Source: Bacillota bacterium
GTDB lineage: Bacteria > Bacillota > Clostridia > Peptostreptococcales > Anaerovoracaceae
Direction: 5' to 3'
Length of the DNA: 5,628 nucleotides
NCBI GenBank assembly: GCA_016302925.1
Contig: JAEDMR010000132.1
Coordinates: 1-5,628, forward strand
Made by a program: the position numbers and the translations under genes. This document shows, piece by piece, positions 1-5,306 of the stretch; position 1 is the first letter of the stretch, and every line of letters begins with the position of its first letter. The notes under the pieces were generated by a model, which was not told the origin of the DNA, did no database searches, and saw only the letters and a list, made by a program, of their open reading frames with translations.

Positions 1-1
1 C

Positions 2-490
2 GGTTCGGCCGGCGCTGCCGGTGCGTCCGGCGGCATGGTCCTGGATATGTCCTTTCTGGGCGAGGGCTTCGTCCTGCTTTCTGCCATTTCCGGTTCCGTT
101 TCTGCGGTGCTGATCCATCATTTTTCGCAGAGTGAAAACCCGGTGATGCTCAGCGGCTGGCAGTTCCTGACTGGCGGACTGTTTCTGCTTCTGGTGGGCA
201 TTCTGGGCGGCGGCCGGCTGCCAAATCCCTGCTGGCCGGGGTTTGCGATTCTTTTTTATCTGGCTTTTGTGTCGGCGGTGGCCTACACCCTCTGGAGCCT
301 GCTCCTTTCGCAAAATCCGGTCTCCCGAATCGCAGTCTTCAATTTTCTGATTCCGGTGTTCGGGGTGATTCTGTCCACCATCCTGCTCCACGAGAAAGGC
401 ATGTTCTCCATGACCACAGTCCTCTCACTGCTGCTGGTCTGCTTAGGCATCTGGCTGGTGAACCGGGTAAAGTCCGAGCCGGCGGGCTGA
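2..490 (+). CDS. EamA/DMT-family transporter, C-terminal part (5' end outside window)
   Basis: The frame is open to the left edge (162 visible codons) and stops at TGA 488-490, so the gene starts upstream; the ATG at 35 is probably internal. The visible protein begins with a Gly/Ala/Ser-rich stretch, then shows about five hydrophobic helices separated by short polar turns, matching the second EamA repeat of ten-helix drug/metabolite transporters. Typical features are the GEG-F-LLSAIS start of the repeat, the AYTLWSLLL segment, the helix FNFLIPVFGVILS followed by L-HEK, and a final helix ending LVNR with a short charged tail. Such proteins sit in the cytoplasmic membrane and export or import small metabolites; the substrate cannot be told. 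It converges on the half-size DMT gene to its right. No convincing terminator follows; instead a 17-bp-period repeat array begins in the last codons. Family assignment is firm, function is not. Confidence 0.85.
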   Translation, partial: GSAGAAGASGGMVLDMSFLGEGFVLLSAISGSVSAVLIHHFSQSENPVMLSGWQFLTGGLFLLLVGILGGGRLPNPCWPGFAILFYLAFVSAVAYTLWSLLLSQNPVSRIAVFNFLIPVFGVILSTILLHEKGMFSMTTVLSLLLVCLGIWLVNRVKSEPAG

Positions 491-544
491 CGGAGCCGGC
501 GGACTGGCCTAACCGGCGGACTAACGGTAACCGACAGACTTCCG
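476..544. repeat. Degenerate tandem array, period 17-18 bp
   Basis: The heptamer CCGGCGG occurs at 479, 496 and 513, exactly 17 bp apart, and a weaker copy (CCGACAG) follows at 531. The longer unit GAGCCGGCGG is exact at 476-485 and 493-502, and CCGGCGGACT is exact at 496-505 and 513-522. The array starts inside the last four codons and stop of the transporter and runs into the gap, so the gene's 3' end appears to have been duplicated and then decayed. This is read directly from the sequence; slippage as the cause is inferred. Confidence 0.7.
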
Positions 545-580
545 CACGGTCCTCAGCATCCTCACCGCACGGTCCTCAGC
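542..580. repeat. 16-bp direct repeat, period 23 bp
   Basis: CCGCACGGTCCTCAGC is present exactly at 542-557 and 565-580. The core TCCTCAGC, with small variants, recurs at 550, 559, 573, 595, 615 and 633, linking this repeat to the 18-bp duplication at 613-648. A small perfect inverted repeat CAGCGA/TCGCTG lies at 577-589, but its loop is too short and it lacks a T-run, so it is not called a terminator. The whole 491-636 gap between the convergent genes is made of such decayed repeats. Confidence 0.65.
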
Positions 581-612
581 GATTCGCTGGCCATTCCTCA
601 GTGGTCGTCCGC

Positions 613-648
613 CGTCCTTCAGCGGTTCATCGTCCTTCAGCGGTTCAT
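613..648. repeat. Perfect 18-bp tandem duplication spanning the stop codon of the half-size transporter gene
   Basis: Bases 613-630 and 631-648 are identical (CGTCCTTCAGCGGTTCAT). Read on the minus strand the unit is ATG AAC CGC TGA AGG ACG, so the last three codons and stop of the gene at 637-1068 are copied once more, in frame, immediately behind it. The result is a backup stop codon and a miniature Met-Asn-Arg-stop frame preceded by AGGA. The perfect match suggests a recent event. Confidence 0.85.
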
Positions 649-1068
649 CACCACGAGGCCCACAATGCAGATCCCAATGCCCACCAGCTGATTGGCTGTC
701 ATCACTTCTTTATACAGCAGCACTCCTACTGCGGCCAGCGCCACAGCCGTCAAAATGCTGGCCACCGTGGAACCGATGCTGATGTTCCACCCCACCTTGT
801 ACATGAAAACCGAGGCCACTTCCACCGCAGTGATAGCCATGGCCATGGTCACCGGCGCCCAGTTCATCTTTGATATCTGCGTCGTCAGACTCCTGTCCTG
901 TCCCAGAATCATCCAAAGGCAAAACGCCAGGCACGCCGCAACCACATAGTTGAAAAACACCGCGGCAAAGGGGTCCATGCCACTGGGCACCGATTTGGCA
1001 CTGATCTGGTATACGGTATGGGCCACCACCAGCAGGGCGATGGGCCAGCCATAGGTTAATACATTCAT
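637..1068 (-). CDS. Half-size EamA/DMT-family membrane protein (143 aa)
   Basis: A small, very hydrophobic protein of 143 residues with about five predicted helices: roughly 5-25, 33-55, 72-93, 98-118 and 124-141. Short-EamA features include an N-terminal helix followed by K-x-x-P-x-G-x-D-P, a central helix rich in small residues, and the end Y-K-E (Glu121) followed by a helix finishing GLVVMNR. Single-repeat DMT proteins of about 110-145 residues are a known class that work as dimers in the cytoplasmic membrane, so this is probably a complete gene rather than a fragment. The start is supported by GGAG nine bases upstream. The substrate is unknown. It converges with the full-size DMT gene on its left, and its stop codon lies within an 18-bp tandem duplication. 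The 381-bp gap upstream suggests its own promoter, but no clear -35/-10 pair was found. Confidence 0.88.
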   Translation of the reverse strand: MNVLTYGWPIALLVVAHTVYQISAKSVPSGMDPFAAVFFNYVVAACLAFCLWMILGQDRSLTTQISKMNWAPVTMAMAITAVEVASVFMYKVGWNISIGSTVASILTAVALAAVGVLLYKEVMTANQLVGIGICIVGLVVMNR

Positions 1069-1081
1069 TTCCTTCTTCTCC
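1069..1081 (-). promoter_or_regulatory. Ribosome binding site of the half-size transporter gene
   Basis: The minus strand reads GGAGAAGAAGGAA directly before the ATG. GGAG (bases 1078-1081) lies nine bases from the start, which is ideal; the nearer AAGGA is too close to be used. This supports ATG 1068 as the start. Confidence 0.7.
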
Positions 1082-1151
1082 TTGTTTTCCTACTCTTTTA
1101 TTGCAATGAAACAGACCACCGGGCCGATGGTTTTTCAGAAATCCCGGGTTG

Positions 1152-1187
1152 TTGCTGAGTTCCGGTTCTTTGCTAAGTTCCGGTTTT
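1152..1187. repeat. 18-bp imperfect tandem repeat
   Basis: TTGCTGAGTTCCGGTTCT (1152-1169) is followed directly by TTGCTAAGTTCCGGTTTT (1170-1187), matching at 16 of 18 positions. The second unit runs into the left arm of the 63-bp palindrome, so the tandem repeat and the palindromic element overlap by seven bases. Confidence 0.75.
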
Positions 1188-1243
1188 CCAAAATAGCTGT
1201 TTTGTTTTCTTTTTGAAAACTTTCCGGGCTTTCGGGAAAACCG
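1181..1243. repeat. 63-bp nested palindromic element, copy 1
   Basis: This copy matches the one at 1377-1439 at 56 of 63 positions, same orientation and length. It begins CGGTTTTCC and ends GGAAAACCG, giving nine-base outer arms. Inside, GTTTTC (1204-1209) and GAAAAC (1215-1220) form a second hairpin with a TTTTT loop. The left end, CGGTTTTCCAAAAT (1181-1194), is the exact reverse complement of the last 14 bases of copy 2 (1426-1439). No coding capacity. The family is not recognised; a REP-like or small non-autonomous element is possible. Confidence 0.75.
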
Positions 1244-1376
1244 TATTCCATTTTATTACATATATCTCTATTCATTGCTGGAATAATATTGAATTTTGCT
1301 TGATTTTGTTCCTCATCTCACTGGTTTTCCATTTATTACTTGTATTTTTTTACATTTTGTCTCATTGGCAAACGCC

Positions 1377-1439
1377 CGGTTTTCCAATACTGCTGTTTTG
1401 TTTTCTTTTTGAAAACTTTTCGGGCATTTTGGAAAACCG
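1377..1439. repeat. 63-bp nested palindromic element, copy 2
   Basis: Same architecture as copy 1, with longer eleven-base outer arms (CGGTTTTCCAA/TTGGAAAACCG) around the same inner hairpin (1400-1405/1411-1416, loop TTTTT). It lies ten bases beyond the mutY stop codon, where a terminator would be expected. On the minus strand, however, neither stem is followed by a U-run, so classic intrinsic termination of the mutY transcript is not supported. It could still stabilise the mRNA 3' end. A further single arm, TGGTTTTCCA, sits at 1322-1331 between the copies. Confidence 0.75.
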
Positions 1440-1449
1440 CCATCGGAAA

Positions 1450-2610
1450 TCACTCTGGGCAAAACGGCTGGAAGGCAGAAGGCAGCGGAATCTCCTCTTC
1501 CAGCTGCTCCCGGCTGACCCATCGGAATGTCTCTCCCGGGCCTTCCGAGCCGCAATTGATATAGTATCCGATCATATCCCATTCCACGTGAGAAAAGATG
1601 TGCTTATACTGCTTCGACCGGGTCACATCCAACGGGTGGCAGCCCCAGGCCTCGGCCTGGCTGACCGCCGCTCCGGCGGTCAGGTGCCGGGAAACCTGCG
1701 GGAACTCGTAAAGGTTTCCCAGCAGGCTGCCTTTCGGACGGCGGCGGACCGCCAGGCGGCCGCCGCAGGACAAAATAAAGACGGTTCGTTGCTCCTGGCG
1801 GCGTGTCTTCTTCTCCGCCTTTACGGGCAGTTCCATGACACGACCAGCTGCACGCGCCCTGCAAAATCCGGACACCGGACACATCTCACACCGGGGCTGA
1901 CCATTGGGCAGGCACACCAGAGCCCCCAGCTCTATGAGGCCCTGGGTGAAATCCCCGCAGTCCGTATCGGGATACAGATCGGCAAGGAGTTCCGTAAAAC
2001 TCCGCTTCACCGGCGTGGATTTTACATCGCCTTCCTCCTCCGTCAGCCGCGCCATGACCCGAAGCACATTGCCGTCCACAGCGGGTGTCCTCTGATCGAA
2101 ACAGATGGACGCGATGGCGCCTGCGGTGTATTCTCCGATCCCCGGAAGTGCCAGAATTTCAGGCATTGTACGGGGAAAACCGGCCGAAGCGAATCCGGTC
2201 ACGGATGGATCCACGGATACCTCCTCGGCCGACGGATTTTGTAGAATCTGGCGCGCTGCTTTCTGCAGATTGCGGACCCTGTTATAGTAACCCAACCCCT
2301 GCCAGAGCTTCAGCAGCTGTTCTTCCTCCGCTTCCGCCAGCGCCTCAATGGTGGGCAGCGCCTGCATGAAACGCTGATAGTAGTCCCGGACGGCTTCCAC
2401 CCGGGTCTGCTGCAGCATGATCTCTGAGACCCAGACGTGATAAGGATCTTTGTCCTGCCGCCATGGCAGATTCCTTCGGTTATCACGGTACCAGCCTGTT
2501 ACCTCCACTGTAAAGCTGCTGTCCAGCGGCAGCACCGCAGAGCCGGCAGGTGTTTTCGGCACCGCGGCGTCCGATCGGATTTCACTGTTCATGTTCCCGT
2601 TATCCTTCAT
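1450..2610 (-). CDS. mutY: Adenine DNA glycosylase MutY
   Basis: Removes adenine mispaired with 8-oxoguanine, preventing G:C to T:A changes after oxidative damage. All key parts are visible in 386 residues. The catalytic Glu63 lies in VSEIMLQQTRVEAV; the helix-hairpin-helix LPGIGEYTAGAIAS is at about 155-168; the catalytic Asp179 is in AVDGN. The [4Fe-4S] cysteines are Cys233, 241, 244 and 250 (C-X7-C-X2-C-X5-C; the E. coli spacing begins C-X6-C). The C-terminal NUDIX-like domain at about 275-380 carries the 8-oxoG-sensing F-S-H motif (339-341). Compared with typical MutY (about 350 aa) there is an N-terminal extension of some 20 residues and an insertion of about 15 residues near 125-144 before the helix-hairpin-helix. 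ATG 2610 overlaps the end of the PatB-like gene by 11 bp; ATG 2592 (Met7) is an alternative. It is the last gene of the leftward string. Confidence 0.97.
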   Translation of the reverse strand: MKDNGNMNSEIRSDAAVPKTPAGSAVLPLDSSFTVEVTGWYRDNRRNLPWRQDKDPYHVWVSEIMLQQTRVEAVRDYYQRFMQALPTIEALAEAEEEQLLKLWQGLGYYNRVRNLQKAARQILQNPSAEEVSVDPSVTGFASAGFPRTMPEILALPGIGEYTAGAIASICFDQRTPAVDGNVLRVMARLTEEEGDVKSTPVKRSFTELLADLYPDTDCGDFTQGLIELGALVCLPNGQPRCEMCPVSGFCRARAAGRVMELPVKAEKKTRRQEQRTVFILSCGGRLAVRRRPKGSLLGNLYEFPQVSRHLTAGAAVSQAEAWGCHPLDVTRSKQYKHIFSHVEWDMIGYYINCGSEGPGETFRWVSREQLEEEIPLPSAFQPFCPE

Positions 2611-2621
2611 GTTCTTCCTCC
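2588..2621 (-). promoter_or_regulatory. mutY translation start region with two candidate ATGs 18 bp apart
   Basis: GAACATGAA occurs twice on the minus strand (plus-strand bases 2588-2596 and 2606-2614), 18 bp apart, each containing an in-frame mutY ATG. The upstream ATG (2610) has GGAGG six bases before it (2617-2621). The downstream ATG (2592) has AAGGA about ten bases before it. The upstream start is preferred because its Shine-Dalgarno match is stronger. Both sites overlap or abut the end of the preceding gene, consistent with coupled translation. Confidence 0.5.
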
Positions 2622-3979
2622 AGCCACCGGACGGCTTTTTCCATCCGCTTCATGGCTTCTTCCACCAGGCTGCGAGGCATAGCCACATTGATCCGCTCAT
2701 AGCCCTGCCCCTCTTCACCGAAAATGTATCCTTCATCCAGGGCCAGATGGCCCACCTGCTGCATGGCCTGCTTCAGCTTCCGGTAGTCCGGCTTTCCACC
2801 TTCCGGCTTCTGTTCTCCGCCTCCGGACTGCATGCTGCAGTATTCCCGCAGGTCAATCCACACCAGATAGGTTCCCTGGCAGTCTGCCACGGCAGCCTCC
2901 GGCATATGATCGCGAACGAACTGGCGGATGAAAGCGATATTTCCGTCCAGGTAGGACCGCAGCTGATCCAGCCAGTTTTCCCCGTCATCATAGGCTGCCA
3001 TGGCTGCTGTCATGCTCAGGGGGTTCCCCATGAAAAGATCCAGCTGGTCCACGGCAGTCTTCTCCCACTTCTGCCGGAATTCCCTGCCCGGGATGATGAT
3101 ATTGCTGATGGAAAGTCCGGCCAGATTGAAGGTTTTGGTCGGTGCGGTGCAGGTGATGATCTTCTCACAGAAGTCAGGGCAGAGTTCTTCCGCCAGTTTC
3201 AGCAGCGGCGTATGTATGGTGCCGGTGCGGGTCAGGTCGCAGTGGATTTCATCGCAGATGATCCATTTCCCGTGACGCTGACAGATCTCCAGCACCTGCT
3301 GCAGCTCCCGGCGGGTCCAGACCCGGCCGGCAGGATTGTGCGGACTGCAGAGGATCATTCCCCTCACGCTGTCATCTGCCAGGGCCTGCTCCAGCCCGGC
3401 ATAGTCCATCACATAATCGAAGCACTGCGAATCTTCGCAGTCCCGGTTCCGGCGGACCAGCGGATTATTTACCACTTTGCGGCCATTGGCCTGAATAGCA
3501 CTCATGAACGGATAGTACACCGGCTTCTGAATCACGATGCCGTCGCCCGGCTCCGTGAGGGCCTGGACGAGAACGGAGATGGCCGGCACCACCCCAGGAC
3601 TGAACACGATATGTGCAGGATCAATATTCCATCCGAACCGACGGGCAAACCAGCCGGTTACCGCATCCAGATACGGCTTGCTTTCGAACACAGTATAGCC
3701 GAAAATCCCGTGATTCACCCGCTCATGGAGTGCGCTAGTCACAGGCTGGGGACAAGCGAAGTCCATGTCTGCGATCCATGCGGAAACAGAATCCGGCGGG
3801 CATCCCTTGGGCATCTGATCCGTTTTGCAGGCAAGGGTGCCCTGGCGGTCGATAATTTTGCCAAAATCGTATATCGTCAAATCACGATGTGAGCCACACT
3901 GCTTGCTTTCCTGGCCACATTTCTTGCTTTCCGGCGCAAGTGTTCCAGTCGCGTTTCTTCCGTTCTCATTTCTTCCCAT
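2600..3979 (-). CDS. patB: MalY/PatB-family PLP-dependent C-S beta-lyase / aminotransferase
   Basis: A fold-type I pyridoxal-phosphate enzyme of the MalY/PatB group, usually a cystathionine beta-lyase or cysteine-conjugate lyase yielding pyruvate, ammonia and a thiol. The family core starts near residue 36 (IYDFGKIIDRQGT) and includes WIADMDF (68-74), FGYT (93-96), SPHNPAG with Asn215, CDEIH with Asp243 for the cofactor ring, APTKTFNLAGLS with the PLP lysine Lys282, and ERINVAMPRS with the carboxylate-binding Arg429. At 459 residues it is longer than the usual 390 or so. There is a 35-residue N-terminal extension with a 7-residue tandem repeat, and a Gly/Lys/Glu-rich insertion at about 382-398. 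ATG 3979 follows the rarA stop by one base and has GGGAG nine bases upstream; no later Met precedes the core. Exact substrate is not certain, and MalY-like regulatory side activity cannot be judged. Confidence 0.9.
   Translation of the reverse strand: MGRNENGRNATGTLAPESKKCGQESKQCGSHRDLTIYDFGKIIDRQGTLACKTDQMPKGCPPDSVSAWIADMDFACPQPVTSALHERVNHGIFGYTVFESKPYLDAVTGWFARRFGWNIDPAHIVFSPGVVPAISVLVQALTEPGDGIVIQKPVYYPFMSAIQANGRKVVNNPLVRRNRDCEDSQCFDYVMDYAGLEQALADDSVRGMILCSPHNPAGRVWTRRELQQVLEICQRHGKWIICDEIHCDLTRTGTIHTPLLKLAEELCPDFCEKIITCTAPTKTFNLAGLSISNIIIPGREFRQKWEKTAVDQLDLFMGNPLSMTAAMAAYDDGENWLDQLRSYLDGNIAFIRQFVRDHMPEAAVADCQGTYLVWIDLREYCSMQSGGGEQKPEGGKPDYRKLKQAMQQVGHLALDEGYIFGEEGQGYERINVAMPRSLVEEAMKRMEKAVRWLEEEHEG
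3893..3934 (-). repeat. 21-bp tandem repeat coding for a Cys-containing 7-residue repeat
   Basis: Bases 3893-3913 and 3914-3934 match at 18 of 21 positions. In the PatB-like protein they encode ESKKCGQ (residues 17-23) and ESKQCGS (24-30), placing Cys21 and Cys28 seven residues apart in a lysine-rich extension that the family normally lacks. Because the unit is a multiple of three, the frame is kept. Confidence 0.75.
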
Positions 3980-3980
3980 T

Positions 3981-5306
3981 TTATCTGTCTCCCTTCTTCC
4001 ACGCCAGAATCTGTTCCAGCCGTTCCTTCACGGCCTTCTCCCGGCCCTGTACGCCGGGGCGGTAATACCGCCGTCCCGCCAGAGAATCAGGCAGGCACTG
4101 CATGCGGGTCAGTTTTTCTTCCGTATCGTGGGCATATTCATAATTTTTTCCGTAGTCCAGTTCCTTCATCAGCCTGGTCGGTGCGTTGCAGATCTGCTTC
4201 GGTACCGGCTCGGCAGGCAGAGTCCGCACATCCTTCTTGGCCATCTCGCAAGCCATATACAACGCATTGGATTTGGCCGTCATGGATAAGTATACCACGG
4301 CATGGGTCAGATGTACATCACACTCCGGCATCCCCAGAAAGTGGCAGGCCTGATAGGCTGCCACCGCCACCTGCAGGGCATTGGAATCGGCCATCCCCAC
4401 ATCCTCGCTGGCAAACCGGATCAAGCGCCGGGCGATATACAGCGGATCCTCCCCGCCGTCCAGCATCCGGCACAGCCAGTACACCGCCGCATCCGGATCG
4501 CTGTTTCGCATGGACTTATGCAAAGCGGAAATCAGGTTATAGTGCTCCTCCCCGTTCTTATCGTATAACAGCGATCTGCGATTCATGCACTGGGCCAACA
4601 CCTCTTCTGTCACATGCACCGTTCCGTCGCCGGACACCTCGCCGTTGAGCACCGCCATTTCCAGCGTGTTTAAAGCGGTCCGGCCGTCCCCGTTGGCAAA
4701 CCTGGCAACGGCGGCGATTTCTTCCTCCCCCATGTCCACCTGCATAGAGCCAAGACCCTTGGGGCTGGTCAGGGCATGATGTAGCAGCCGGCACAGATCC
4801 TCCTCTTCCAGGGCTTTCAGCACGAAAACTTTGCATCGGGACAAAAGCGCCGAATTGATCTCAAAGGAAGGGTTTTCGGTGGTAGCTCCCACCAGAATGA
4901 TGCTGCCCTTTTCCACATAAGGCAGAAATGCATCCTGCTGGGCCTTGTTGAACCGGTGGATCTCGTCGATAAATAAAAGCGTCCGCATGCCCATCTTCCG
5001 GCTCTCCTCCGCCCGGTCCATGACGGAACGCACCTCCTTGATACCGCTGGTGACTGCACTGAACTCGATGAAATCCGCCCGGGTCAGCTTCGCGATGATT
5101 CGAGCCAGTGTGGTCTTTCCTACCCCCGGCGGTCCCCAGAAGATCATGGACGAGATCTGATCCTTCTCGATGAGCTGTCGAAGCAATTTCCCGGGCCCCA
5201 GCAGGTGCTGCTGTCCCACATATTCGTCCAGGGCTTCCGGCCGCAGCCGGCTGGCCAGCCGCGCACTGGTTTTTCTGTCGTCAAAAAGACTCATCTGTTC
5301 CATCAT
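3981..5306 (-). CDS. rarA: RarA/MgsA replication-associated AAA+ ATPase
   Basis: RarA (MgsA; WRNIP1/Mgs1 in eukaryotes) is a clamp-loader-like ATPase acting at stalled replication forks with SSB and recombination proteins. The 441-residue protein is of normal length and close to E. coli RarA in all motifs. These are RPEALDEYVGQQHLLGPGK (22-40), Walker A GPPGVGKT (58-65), SAVTSGIKEVR (83-93), Walker B LLFIDEIHRFNKAQQDAFLP (110-129), sensor 1 GATTENPSFEINSALLSR with Asn145 and the arginine finger Arg157, and the C-terminal tetramerisation region with YNLISALHKSMRNSDPDAA (256-274) and NAPTRLMKELDYG (374-386). The N-terminus carries QMSLF (4-8), resembling the bacterial beta-clamp-binding pentapeptide. 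The start overlaps the LysR gene stop as ATGA, with GGAGG ten bases upstream; ATGs at codons 2 and 5 are possible alternatives. Confidence 0.97.
   Translation of the reverse strand: MMEQMSLFDDRKTSARLASRLRPEALDEYVGQQHLLGPGKLLRQLIEKDQISSMIFWGPPGVGKTTLARIIAKLTRADFIEFSAVTSGIKEVRSVMDRAEESRKMGMRTLLFIDEIHRFNKAQQDAFLPYVEKGSIILVGATTENPSFEINSALLSRCKVFVLKALEEEDLCRLLHHALTSPKGLGSMQVDMGEEEIAAVARFANGDGRTALNTLEMAVLNGEVSGDGTVHVTEEVLAQCMNRRSLLYDKNGEEHYNLISALHKSMRNSDPDAAVYWLCRMLDGGEDPLYIARRLIRFASEDVGMADSNALQVAVAAYQACHFLGMPECDVHLTHAVVYLSMTAKSNALYMACEMAKKDVRTLPAEPVPKQICNAPTRLMKELDYGKNYEYAHDTEEKLTRMQCLPDSLAGRRYYRPGVQGREKAVKERLEQILAWKKGDR
3989..3993 (-). promoter_or_regulatory. Ribosome binding site of the PatB-like gene
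   Basis: GGGAG (within AAGGGAGA) lies nine bases before ATG 3979 and inside the last rarA codons. It supports the longer N-terminus with the 7-residue repeats and coupling to rarA translation. Confidence 0.6.

Larger units (their letters stand above)
1069..1449. other. Gene-free region between the mutY end and the half-size transporter start
   Basis: This 381-bp gap has no credible coding frame; frames crossing it are continuations of antisense shadows of mutY. From left to right it holds the purine-rich leader of the 143-aa gene, an 18-bp tandem repeat (1152-1187), a 63-bp nested palindrome (1181-1243), an AT-rich core (about 1244-1370) and a second 63-bp copy (1377-1439) that ends ten bases from the mutY stop. 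The core contains a weak inverted repeat TATTCCA/TGGAATA (1244-1250, 1279-1285) and one -10-like hexamer on the minus strand (TGTAAT, 1255-1260) without a good -35. Any promoter of the 143-aa gene should lie here, but none can be placed with confidence. Confidence 0.6.

Noticed and set aside
577..589. Small hairpin CAGCGA/TCGCTG as a terminator between the convergent transporters
   Set aside because: The loop would be too tight with six base pairs, and no T-run follows on either strand.
476..648. CRISPR array
   Set aside because: Units are only 17-23 bp, directly adjacent and decaying, with no constant repeat separated by unique spacers and no cas genes.
637..1068. The 143-aa transporter as a truncated pseudogene of a ten-helix DMT protein
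   Set aside because: It has a good ribosome binding site, an intact frame and the size of known single-repeat EamA proteins, so a complete small gene is more likely.
1244..1376. Promoter for the 143-aa gene in the AT-rich core
   Set aside because: Only a lone TGTAAT at 1255-1260 on the minus strand was found, with no acceptable -35 at the right distance; too weak to annotate as a promoter.
1181..1439. Classic insertion with target-site duplication
   Set aside because: No matching short direct repeat is seen just outside the 14-bp inverted ends, and there is no transposase, so mobility is only suggested.
1213..2244. Long plus-strand frame of 343 codons opposite mutY
   Set aside because: It is antisense to a gene with every MutY motif intact, begins in the palindromic gap, and its translation shows no family pattern.
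2450..3892. Long plus-strand frame of 480 codons opposite the PatB-like gene
   Set aside because: It mirrors the codon pattern of a clear PLP enzyme on the other strand; the product lacks recognisable motifs. GC-rich antisense frames of this length are common.
4181..4648. Plus-strand frame rich in Pro, Arg and Ser opposite rarA
   Set aside because: Typical composition of an antisense shadow; rarA on the minus strand is complete and conserved.
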